A stretch of DNA of 64,000 bases from Neostapfia colusana. Lineage: Eukaryota; Streptophyta; Magnoliopsida; Poales; Poaceae. The notes below the pieces were generated by a model. That model was given only the letters and a program-made list of their open reading frames with translations. It made no database searches and had not been told where the DNA came from. Positions 46,545 through 56,600 of the stretch are shown here, piece by piece. The first letter of the stretch is position 1. Each line of letters begins with the position of its first letter. The translations under genes were made by a program, and so were the position numbers. Location: NCBI GenBank assembly GCA_030760725.1, contig JASWHV010000011.1, forward strand, positions 16,331,501 to 16,395,500, written 5' to 3'.

Positions 46545-47760
46545 TTATGAATACATTTGTTGTGCAAGAACAAATGTACCGTAACCTCGTAGTCGGTCCT
46601 TATGTTTGACTTCCACCATTCCAAATTGGTTTTCTCGAGTTCCATGAGTGCTATCAAACCAGTCACAGTCAAAGAAGACAACTCGAAGTGTCTTATTTCT
46701 GATAAAAGTAAATTCAAGGATTTTGTTAGTGATCCCATAATAGTCGGTTACATTGCCTTGACTTTCAATTGCTCTCGTCACAACACCGGAATTTGCTGTT
46801 GCCGCGAGAGGACGAAGAGCTTCAAAATGAGTTGTACGGAATCGAAAACCATTTACGTCATATCGACCATAGCTTCGAACATTCACCAATCCATAAGATA
46901 GCTGCCGCAAATCTTTATGGACTTTGTGAGTGTGACACTGTCAAACATGATCGTAAGTTAAAATAATAATTTCTTTAATAATAGTAACTTATAATATATA
47001 GAAGACGAGAAAGTATTACATAATCTCGAAATCAGGATAGGAAACCCAGCCCTCCATTTATTCCTTCTTGTCGCATTCCTTCAACTTGTTTGGCCGTAAA
47101 TTGATGCCTATGTGGCCAACATTGTCTGTGGAACTCGCTGAACGTGAGAAAACAGTTTTAAAATACACATGTAGAAAAATATCTCGATTAGCATAAATGT
47201 AGGAGAAACATTTACTCGAAGTATTCCTGCATTCCTTCTATATTTGCGTACATGTAAAGTAAAGCAGCAGTCCTATCACGTTGGGGTAGGACGTAGGTCG
47301 TGTAGCTACCAACGGTAGTGCCTCTCGTTTGAAAAATGGAGAGGTCACTTAAAGGGGGGGCTTCGTCCACATTGTACCGCATAGCCGAAATATTGACATT
47401 GTGTTCATCTGCAAAGTAGACACTTGAAAAGTATCCTACTTCCTTAAGAGCATATGCTTCAGCGATGCACCCTTCCACCGTTGCCCTGTTGCCAACCATT
47501 GGTTTCAGATATCGTAGCGCTCTTTCAATGTGATACATCCACCTATATTGCACAGGACCACCAACTTTAGCTTCGAATGGAAGATGGATAATTAGATGTT
47601 GCATTGGATTGAAGAAACCCGGTGGAAAAAATTTTCTATTTTACATAAAAGTACAGGTATCTCTTTCTCTAACTTATCCATCATCCCTGTCTTGATTTCT
47701 TTAGCACAAAGCTGTCTATAGAAATAGCTGAGCTCGGCTAAAATCTTCCACACTGTGGGG
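46545..47760 (-). pseudogene. CACTA-2 tnp2-type transposase, C-terminal fragment
   Basis: Minus strand 47760-47592 contains ILAELSYFYRQLCAKEI and the ILCKIENFF segment, then 47604-47212 has HLIIHLPFEAKVGGPVQYRW, the signature of the DUF4218 region of plant En/Spm transposases; 47200-46980 has the linker EFHRQCWPHRHQF; 46910-46545 has VTDYYGITNKILEF and CDWFDSTHG, the DUF4216 region. A frame change at 47592-47604 and stops in the linker break it. The N-terminal transposase_21-type catalytic region is absent: upstream of 47760 the sequence becomes GC-rich repeat. Immediately followed by the TnpA-like exons. Confidence 0.75.
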
Positions 47761-47883
47761 CACAGCGGCAGGAGGCGGGAGGCGGGGTGCGGTGGCGGGA
47801 GGCAGGGGCAGTGGGGCGCGGCGGCGGGAGGCGGGTGCGGCGGGAGGGAGGAGGCGAGAGGTGGTAGGTGGGTGTGGCGGGAG
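47761..47883 (-). repeat. GC-rich repeat, left of element D
   Basis: GGCGGGAGGCGGG-type units that continue on the far side of D at 61801-61920, showing that D inserted into this repeat. Confidence 0.7.
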
Positions 47884-47888
47884 GCGCG
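47884..47888 (+). repeat. Target-site duplication GCGCG, left copy (element D)
   Basis: Identical to 61796-61800. Confidence 0.95.
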
Positions 47889-48494
47889 TGTAAGGGCCTC
47901 AGTTTTTGACACCCATTTGCAGTGTTCATCCCCACACCACACACCTCATTTGAGGAAAAATGATGAACACAAATAAAGAGCAAGTAACAATTATCAACAT
48001 GCTCATTAGGGAACAAACTCACACATTGCAAAAGTGGTACTTCCCACATGTGATATAGATGGGCTGGACATATGAAAACTCCTACACTTTGCCAAGGATG
48101 TCCATGCCAAGTTTCACCCAAATTCAAAACATTTTTGAGGTCATCTTGGGTGTAGATAGGAAAGGGGCAGTTTGAAAACATATTCAAATTCAAACTGTTT
48201 TCACCCACTGAATTTAAAAGTGGAAGGCATATTCTTGCTCAGCACATTTTTGTGAGCTCACACACCAATTTTCACTCCATTTGGAGTTGATCTTGACATG
48301 AGCTAAGGGGGAGAAATTCAAACTTTATTTGAATTTCAAACTGCACTTGTGCTGAAATTCATTCAAACCAAACCTCATTTGAACTTTGATCAATTCAAAT
48401 GGCTCTTGGGTGAATAATTTGAGTTGCCAAGGGTAGAATAGGGTTCACTGTTTACCACAGCTGTTAGGAATAAATTTCAGAGGTTAAAAGAGGA

Positions 48495-48505
48495 GTGGGA
48501 CCCAC
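48495..48505 (+). promoter_or_regulatory. Near-palindrome GTGGGACCCAC in the U3 region
   Basis: Same sequence in A (1464-1474), both B LTRs (16809-16819, 27090-27100) and the D 3' LTR (58357-58367); one-base variants in C (28547-28556) and E (36855-36865). It contains GTGGGACC and GGACCCAC, which fit the published class I TCP-factor consensus. Regulatory role inferred. Confidence 0.4.
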
Positions 48506-48642
48506 ATGTCAGCCTCAGCCTCAAAGCAAACCGACTGAACCACAGTTCAGTCGGTTCCCGGCTGTTGTGCGCGCGCGCCACCGAAGGGGCCGGCCGGCGC
48601 CAGCTCCTGCTGCGTGCCCCAAGCCGGAGGCCAGCCGGCCGA

Positions 48643-48653
48643 GCTATTTATTC
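48643..48653 (+). promoter_or_regulatory. TATA-like box, D 5' LTR
   Basis: GCTATTTATTC in an otherwise GC-rich stretch, about 140 bp after the near-palindrome and 560 bp before the first coding block. Probable core promoter. Same at 58505-58515 in the 3' LTR. Confidence 0.5.
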
Positions 48654-49209
48654 CCTCCCCGGCGTGCCTCAGTCACCATTTCCCCGAGCTACCGACGTGC
48701 GCGACTGCTTTTCCCACTGCCATCGCCGCCGCTCGAGTTCCTGCTTGATCAAGCCGATCGCAGCTCCCTCTTTCCATTCCAAGGTCCCAGCAAGGTACTA
48801 GCAACCATCCTCCATCCTTCCCATTGATAGAAATCGATTGAAACCGAGTGATATCGGCTGTGCCGAAAGATCAAACTCGGAACTGGAAACCGCCGCACCT
48901 CGGGCTCTCGTGGACAGCCCAACCTGGGCGTTGTCACGCCCGAGCCAAGGCACCCTTGGACGCGCAAGTGACCGATGCTGCTCACCCCCGAGCCACAGCT
49001 CGAGTGGTTGCTCATCGGCGGCGAATTTCCACTTTTCCCCTTTCTGTGTGCAGAACGACCCTCGGGTACGATTCTGTTTAATTCGTACTCTAGAAAGGAT
49101 TAGAGGGCCTCAGGCCACTCCCACACGAACTAGACACGGTGACGCACAAGTTGCCTTCACAACTCTGGGCCGGAGAACTTCTGTGCCCGGCGTAATTCAA
49201 GGTCTACTA

Positions 49210-51702
49210 ATGGCGGAACGCACGGGGGGTATCGGGCGCACGGTGAGGACCTATTTCGGGCCTTCCCCGAGCTGCCCCGAGTTCATGTCGACCTTCTCTG
49301 AGGTCCACTGATGCTCCCCGACCGGTTTCCCAAGTAGCTGAGGCACTAGGAGCATCAGCCGACATGGCCGAAGTCGTTCCGATATGGCGGCTCGTCGCCG
49401 ACCATGCTCCGGCCGTTGTCATGAGCAGCTGACCCTCGGATCATGTTCCCCAAGTAAAAGTAGGCAGGGGCGGCCAGAATCAAGAAGTTTGAAGCTGTAC
49501 AGCAGCCGGCGGCGAGCTCTCCGGCGAGGTCCCTCGGCGGCGGAGCGCGGGTGTCGCGAGGTTGAAGAAGGGGGTGGACCCCAGCTGTCAGCGGCCGATA
49601 TTTTAAATCGGGATCCGGCTGCGGCCGGGATCGGGTGTGCTGGCGCGCAAAAGCCTTGTGGGCCGCGGTGTGCTGTCGCTTCGGCGTGCGACGCGTGTCC
49701 CCTGGGCCCACGCGCGAGTTTAAACTTTTCCCCGATTTTCAGATTTCCTTCAAACTTCAAATCCTTATAACTTTGGCTAGAAAGCTCCAAATTGAGTGAA
49801 CCAAATTTTGCTGGATTCAGCTCTTTGAGTACTTTCCAGAAAATCAAGTGTCACTTCATGAAATTCCGTAATTCTCCAGAATTAATTCCTTAAAGTTTAA
49901 ACTGTTAGGAATTTTAACTGGAGAATCATTTGGAGGAAAATCCTGAAATTTTGCTGAGATGTTCACCAAAATATCCTTGAACTACCATAAAAATTTCAGA
50001 TCCATTTGAGCTCATTTAGTCCACCTAATGGTGTGATTAGTAAAACTGTTCCAGAGAAAATAGAAAATGTTCAGAAACATTTTCAGAATTTTCTCTGAAA
50101 TTGTTTAGCTCATATCTTTAGTTAGAGACTTCCAAATTAAGTGAGACCAATTCCATTAGAACCCTCTGAAAATCTAGTTTTCAGAAAGTCATAGTTTGTT
50201 TCATGAAAATACCTAGAACACCCTAAAAGCCTTTAATTAAGGTCAAGGACATAATTATTTGTGGAGGGCTCAAATGAGCTTTGCTGCAACTAAAACTTGA
50301 CCAAGTCTCTGTTTAGGTTGTAACCAAGCCACAGTAAAAGTTTCACAGTCATTAGGTCTATCTAGTAAAGGTTATAGACTTCACAACTTCAAAGTTAATA
50401 CAAAAGCATTTAATTAATACATACATTGTTCTTATCATGTAGTCGCTAAGGTCGAGGAGGAACCCGAAGTCCTAGACTTCGTTACTCCGGAGGAACAGCT
50501 AGCCTACGACCAAGAGCAGCAAGGCAAGCCCCGGTTTGCATTAACCATTTTATAAATTTTTATTGTTTTGAGCACATACTTGTTTTCTTTATGTTGTGCA
50601 TCAGAGTCTTGTTTGGAAACCCCACTGCATAGCCAAGAAAACCATGGGTTGGGGTTTAGGATTGCAAACCCCGTTAGCCACTGCATTGCTAGGATAGAGT
50701 AGGATTCGGTACAAGTCGAGTAGTTGGAACTACTCGCGAGAATAGGCTAGAGGCACATTGCTCGGGTAGAGATAGCACATGATACACATGGCAAGAAAAT
50801 GAGACCGAGCGGAGAGTAAGGGCAGCAGGACTTTGGGGCCTGTGTGCTGTAGCTCCGCTTGTGTCGATTGAGGACCGAGCCGTGTGCGGGCCTGTTGAAC
50901 AAGCTAGAACAGTACCGAAGACCTACCGGCTATATGGGAACCGGGAAACTGATGTAACTCGGGTAGCTGGGTATTGAGGCATTGCCCGTCGTTCAGAGGG
51001 TAGGTTGAGAGCTCGAGGTGTAAATCAGCTGGCGGCACAGAGATGCGCGTGCAGGGACCTCTTGCTCGGGACGATGGGACCGGTTCAATATTTGGCTAAC
51101 GGGTGAAAGGTAGTCGCGTACGGCGTCCGTGATGGTTGTTGTAGGCAACATCGAGTACGGGCGTACGTGACGGGTTGTTCGGGTAACCCTGCAGGTGTAA
51201 ATCGATTATAATCGCCGTCCCTCGCGGTCAGTGAGTACCACTTGTTCACTGTACCGTGACGTAGAAAGAACAGGCTAGTTGCATGTTAAAATGTTGCTGA
51301 TTGAAAGCTGGACATTGATTGTTAATGATATGCTGTAGCTTAGTGCCAACTAAAGTTCTTTTCAACTTTGGGCAAAGTACATGAGAGAAATGCGTTTCTT
51401 GTTTGATTGCGGCTCTCTCGTGTGCCTTAGCGTAAGGTTCTCCACAACCTGCTGCTAAAACTTGAAAGTAAGGTTCTACTAATTAGGCGAGTCCGTGCAA
51501 ATGATTTTTACCTCATGCAACCCATTACCCTCATGTAGAGTTCCATGTTTAGGTGAGACGGGTCAGACTTGCTGAGCCTTCGTGCTCACTGCTTGTGTTT
51601 GAAGCTTTTGCAGGGTTCTATGAGGAAGGGACTCCCGAAGAGGAGACGGAACCCCAGGAGGGGAACCCCGTCGAGTGGGAGTCGTGCACGCCGCAGAGTT
51701 AG
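49210..51702 (+). CDS. Putative LTR-resident three-exon ORF, copy D 5' LTR
   Basis: Exon 1 is 49210-49302 (93 nt, MAERTGGIGRTV ... FSE, then GTCCAC). Exon 2 is 50451-50523 (73 nt, VEEEPEVLDFVTPEEQLAYD and on, ending CAAG before GCAAGC, a GC-type donor). Exon 3 is 51614-51702 (89 nt, after TTTTGCAG; FYEEGTPEEETEPQEGN ... VEWESCTPQS, TAG). Phases fit for an ~84-residue, highly acidic protein of unknown family. Two possible acceptors precede exon 2 (CATGTAG at 50442, GCTAAG at 50450); only the second keeps the frame from exon 1. Poly(A) signals follow at 51807 and 51824. All parts lie within one LTR. Evidence is comparative only; expression and splicing are untested. Confidence 0.45.
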
Positions 51703-51806
51703 TGTGCGAGTGTGCTAGCAAGGACACGTTCGAGGGCTGAACGTGCACTTGATGCTTAGTCTACGCCCGCGAGTGTGGACTAAACTTATTTTGATGTAAA
51801 CATGTT

Positions 51807-51829
51807 AATAAACTTGTTTATGTAATAAA
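51807..51829 (+). terminator. Poly(A) signals in D 5' LTR
   Basis: AATAAA at 51807-51812 and 51824-51829, about 105-125 bp after the last coding block and ~105 bp before the LTR end. Homologous AATAAA at 40089 in E and in the B LTRs. Confidence 0.6.
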
Positions 51830-51936
51830 GCTTCCGCTTCCGCTTTGTACCTTTGACGTGTGTTATACGGTGTTGTGCAACGCAGCACCCCTCAGCGTGA
51901 TCCTGGCTCGACAGGACCAGTGGGGTCGTGTCAGCG

Positions 51937-51948
51937 TGGTATCAGAGC
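51937..51948 (+). other. Primer-binding site, element D
   Basis: TGGTATCAGAGC, three bases after the LTR; matches the 3' end of initiator Met tRNA. Confidence 0.94.
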
Positions 51949-53433
51949 TCGCTTGAGGTTTAACACAGTACAAAGGTCTTCTTTTTCAAAAATCCAGTGA
52001 GGAACGAGTTAGTAGCCCGTATAAGGATGTTATTAGTATATAGAAAGTGGCTTATTAACTTATTTGTTATGTCGGAAAATCGTGCATCTCGGGACGTTCA
52101 TGTCTTGGGGGGTGCACGTAAGCGCTGTCCACCAGTGCGCACAAGCTGAAGGGTGGAGCCCCACGGGTGGCAGGTAACCCGACCCGCTTTGATATCCTCT
52201 ACGACTCTTCATGTCGTTTGGGGTATTCGAGCAACGTCTGTCCCTGGCGTGCGTGGTGCAACATGGGAGACCCCGTCACGTGGTCTGAAACGTGAACACG
52301 TAACTCAAGGCGTGTTTGGCTTGAGAACATCCGGGCGAGTGATGACGGCCGGGTGTACAAACTGTATGGATTCCGGGCTCGGTGTGCAGCCGAGTCTGAT
52401 GATTGTTTGAGTTTCTGCAGGTAGCCTTACCACGAAACGGTAGACGTGTAGCATCCGTGTGCGAGTGACGAGTAGTGCCACTGAACTAACGAAGCCGGCT
52501 AAATCCGGTATAGGTTTTTCCTTTGTGAGGACGTAGTACCGACATAATCTGGTGACGCCTCGACGTCACACCCAACTAAATGAACAACTTCATTTAAAAA
52601 CTTGAAGGTTTTGATCCAAAGTAGTAAAACTTGATGTAACTCCTTCCCTTGAACAGGATATTCAAAGTTAATAAATTTTCAACTTATAGGATGTTAAGGA
52701 CAGAGCACTCTGTTTTCAGCTAAATCAAGGCTGAAGTTAATCAGAGGTTAGAGGTTGAGTTCTTTCGAGGTTGGGGTCGTATGATACATTTCTGGAAAGC
52801 TTTGGAGGAGCTTTACAACTTTTCTGTTGAGTTCCAGAGGTGTTTCATCCCTTAACCACTCGAAAAATGCAGTAGAGTTGAAACTGTCCAGAAAACAGGA
52901 CGGAGCAAAGACTCTCTGTAGACTCTCTGTAAATTAAGCATAACTTCCTGCATAAAAATCCAAAAATAGAAAATGAGGTGGTTCTGGGAAGCTTATGAGA
53001 TGGGTTACAACTTTGTAACAGAAAGTTTTGTCAGATTAGGAACAGAATTAACTGGAATTCTTGGATCAAATCAGTACCTAAGGCAGGGAGGTGCTGTCCA
53101 ATTGTTCCCAGAAATTCTGTTAACTTTGACATCTCATAACTTTTGAACCAGAGCAGATCTTAGGCCAACCAAATACTTTCTGGAAAGCTATTGAAGTTAA
53201 CTTTAACTTTGATGTTGAGCTCCAGGACTGGTTTTGCTTTTAACCTGGCCTAAATCAGATTGATATGGAAACTGGTCAGGGCTGTCATGGGAACAGCAGA
53301 TCAGCAGTCAAATTTGTTTAAAAATTTGAACTATGTTTCCAAGTGTTAAGGGTTCAATGACATATCTTATGTTATAACTCAATGGTTTACTGTTTAAATA
53401 AATATTTGACATTTCTCAAATATATTTTTACAG
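51949..53433 (+). other. Leader of element D
   Basis: 1.5 kb. 52153-52410 is open for 85 codons but begins with GTG after an upstream in-frame stop; near-identical in B. Elsewhere AT-rich without ORFs. Ends ATATTTTTACAG against the ORF1 ATG, like a 3' splice site. Confidence 0.75.
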
Positions 53434-53671
53434 ATGGCAGCAGATAAACGGTTGGAGAACGGGTGGGTAGTTTCCCACTGCTCTGACCGTAGCGGCTACC
53501 CGGGAGCATTGTGGCTAATGCTCCAATATTTCGGGTACAACCAGATGCCGCAATACTTCGCCAAGGAAGAAGGCGAAGAGGGGAACAAGACGTGGACGAT
53601 CCATGTCGAGGTTCCTGCAGGGCCTACGCCACCCGGTTGGGTGCCATTCACCGTCACGGTGAGAGGAAGAC
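53434..53671 (+). pseudogene. Element D ORF1, truncated head
   Basis: ATG at 53434. Only about 79 codons remain (GWVVSHCS, LMLQYFGYNQMPQYF, NKTWTIHVEVPAG, PFTVTVRGR) before the deletion junction at 53662-53671. After it the ORF1 frame runs out of register with gag and stops at 53820, so the coiled coil and acidic tail are gone. This is the same head as in B and E. Confidence 0.85.
53662..53671 (+). other. Deletion junction with 10-bp microhomology
   Basis: AGAGGAAGAC is present both at the ORF1 position in B (with one-base variants in E, 41929-41938) and at the gag position in E (43474-43483). Relative to E, about 1.5 kb is missing in D between these points. Confidence 0.85.
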
Positions 53672-56600
53672 GCAGGAATTCCTACACCTGCAACAAGGGA
53701 GCCGGAACGCGCTGGAGTACTCCAGAGCGTTCAACGATCTCGCACTCTACGCGTCGTATCACGCAGATACGGACGAGAAGCGGCGGGACCACTTTTACCA
53801 GGGGCTTAACCCGCTCCTGAAGGACAAGCTGGCGATGTTCAATCGCGGCAGCCTCAACGACATAATTGATGCTGCGATTGTTCAGGAAGACTCCGGCAAG
53901 GAGTTGGCGGCGGCAGAGCGAAAGCGAAGCGCGCCGCAGAGCAGCGGAGAAGGAGGCGGTCCTTCTCAGAAGTTTCGGATGGTGAATCGCCCACCATCAG
54001 GTCCGCGCTGGCAGCCACCACAGCGGTCGATGCCGTTCCGCGGTCGGCCGTATTCTTCACCGGCATTCCGGCCGGCACTGCCAGCACCACCGCAACAACA
54101 ACAGCAGCAGCGGGCGATGCCGCGTGCGTTTGCACCTCCGCAACGCATGCCGGGCTTTCGTCCCCCGAGTACTCCACCAGCAGCGGCCACATGTTACAAG
54201 TGTGGTCGTCCAGGACACTTCGCGAGCAGTTGCCCGGAGAGGCAAGGCGGCGGAGTGGCACCACAGTTTCCGGGGAGGAATCAACCCCGGAACCCTACTA
54301 ATGCGCGGCGGGCAAACCCTAGGCCCGGTACTGTCCACCAGCTTGCCCTTGAGGACGTGCCGGAGGGCGAGCCAATCCTTGCGGGTATGTTCCAACTCCA
54401 CCAGCATCCCGCTATAGTACTATTTGATTCAGGCGCCACGCATAATTTTATTAGCCAAGCTTTCATTGCTAAACACAGCTTGCCAATACTACCCACCGAT
54501 AGTCCATATTTAATTTGTTCACCGGGTGGGAAGATTTCAGCAAGCGTAATGGTCTCCAAAGCACCATTATGCTTAGCGGGTAGAGTGTACCCCACGTCTC
54601 TCATTATCTTAGAGGGACAGAAGGTCGATGTCATCCTAGGGATGTCGTGGTTAACCCGCCACGGCGCTGTTTTAGACACCGTCCTTCGAGTCGTGCACTT
54701 AAACTCAGAAGTGCACGGTTCTCACTCATTATTTCTGGACAGTCCAGAAATAAAACTTCCAAGTGTCTATCAAGCCACAACCATCAGATTGGAAGACATT
54801 CCAGTGGTCCGAGAATTCCCTGATGTATTCCCGGATGATTTGCCGGGGATGCCACCCGATAGAGAGGTGGAGTTCAAGATTGAACTTGCACCGGGAACCA
54901 TGCCAATATCCCGAAGGCCGTACAAGATGGCGCCCAAGGAGTTGGCTGAACTGAAGACTCAGCTCACGGACCTTCTGGAGAAGGGTTTTATTAGGCCGAG
55001 CTCCTCGCCATGGGGCTGTTCGGCATTATTTGTCAAAAAGAAGGATGAAACGTTGCGGCTTTGCGTGGACTACCGTCCATTAAATGCCGTAACCATCAAG
55101 AACAAGTACCCGTTGCCACGGATCGACATGTTGTTTGATCAGTTGGTCGAAGCAAAGGTCTTTTCCAAGATGGATTTAAGATCCGGGTACCATCAGATTA
55201 AGATCAGGGCTGAGGACATTCCAAAGACAGCTTTTTCGACAAGGTACGGACTTTATGAGTACCTGGTCATGTCCTTTGGCCTCACCAATGCTCCAGCTCA
55301 CTTCATGTACTTAATGAACTCGGTGTTCATGCCGGAGCTGGACAAGTTTGTCGTGGTCTTCATCGACGACATCCTGGTATATTCCAAGTCGGAGGAAGAT
55401 CACAAGAAACATCTGCGTATAGTCTTGCAACGGCTGCGGGATCACAAGTTATACGCAAAGTTCAGCAAATGCGAATTTTGGATATCGCAAGTGCCTTTCC
55501 TCGGGCATATCATCTCGGCGGAGGGTATCGCTGTGGACCCGAGCAAAATCACGCAAGTGCTGAATTGGAAATCCCCGAGAACTGTTCATGAGGTACGGAG
55601 TTTCCTCGGACTCGCGGGATATTATCGGAGGTTCATTCCGAACTTCTCGAAGATTGCCAAGCCAATGACAGAGCTGCTGAAGAAGGCTACCAAATATGTT
55701 TGGAGTCCAGCATGTGAAGCAGCATTCAAGGCTTTAGTCAAGCACCTGACATCAGCACCGGTTTTGGCGCAGCCAGACACAACAAAACCGTTCGATGTGT
55801 ACTGCAATGCATCCGGCATTGGGCTCGGATGTGTGTTGATGCAAGACCGAAGGGTGGTCGCGTATGGGTCACGGCAGCTTAGGAATCATGAGCAAAATTA
55901 TCCAACTCACGACTTGGAGCTCGCTGCCGTGGTACTTGCACTGAAAATGTGGAGGCACTACCTACTCGGTAACCTCGTACATTTATATACCGACCACAAA
56001 AGCCTCAAGTACATATTCACTCAGAAGGAGCTGAACATGAGGCAACGAAGATGGTTGGAACTGATAAAGGATTACGAGATAGAGATCCATTATCATCCGG
56101 GCAAGGCAAACGTTGTGGCAGACGCGCTAAGCCGCAAGTCACACGTCAATAATCTGACCATCACACCGTTGGAAGAGAGCGAACCACCACTACATGTGAT
56201 TCCACATGGAGCTCTCTACAACCTAGCTTTGATCCCCACCATCCGTGAAGAGATAGCGGCAGCCCAGAAGAATGACAAGGGCATGTCACATTTGCGGAGA
56301 CGTGTAGACAGTGGGGAGTTGAAATGTTTCCGGAAGGACGGAGACGGCGTCCTATGGTTCAAGGACCGGATCGTCGTACCCCGAAACCCGGAGTTACGGA
56401 AGAAAATCTTTGATGAGGCTCACTTATCAAAGTTTTCTATTCACCCCGGCAGCAACAAGATGTATCAAGAACTCAGAAGCAAGTTTTGGTGGACACGGAT
56501 GAAGCGAGAGACTGCAAAATACGTGTCCGAGTGTGATACATGTCGACGGGTGAAGGCAGACCACATGCGGAAACCGGGACTGCTGCAACCACTGGGCATT

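Larger units (their letters stand above)
47889..51933 (+). repeat. 5' LTR of element D (4,045 bp)
   Basis: TGTAAGGGCC ... GTCGTGTCA. Contains the near-palindrome GTGGGACCCAC (48495-48505), a TATA-like box (48643-48653), three coding-like blocks and two AATAAA signals (51807-51812 and 51824-51829), so the transcribed R region would be about 3.2 kb. Confidence 0.97.

Noticed and set aside
48838..49311. Continuous 157-codon ORF in the D LTR as a single-exon gene
   Set aside because: Only its last ~30 codons (from the ATG at 49210) resemble the B and E LTRs in frame; the upstream part is not conserved as protein. I kept just the conserved block as a candidate exon.
53511..53666. Start of the long D polyprotein at 53511
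   Set aside because: This is a GTG, and the first ~50 codons are ORF1 read in the wrong frame. The homologous frame begins only at the deletion junction.
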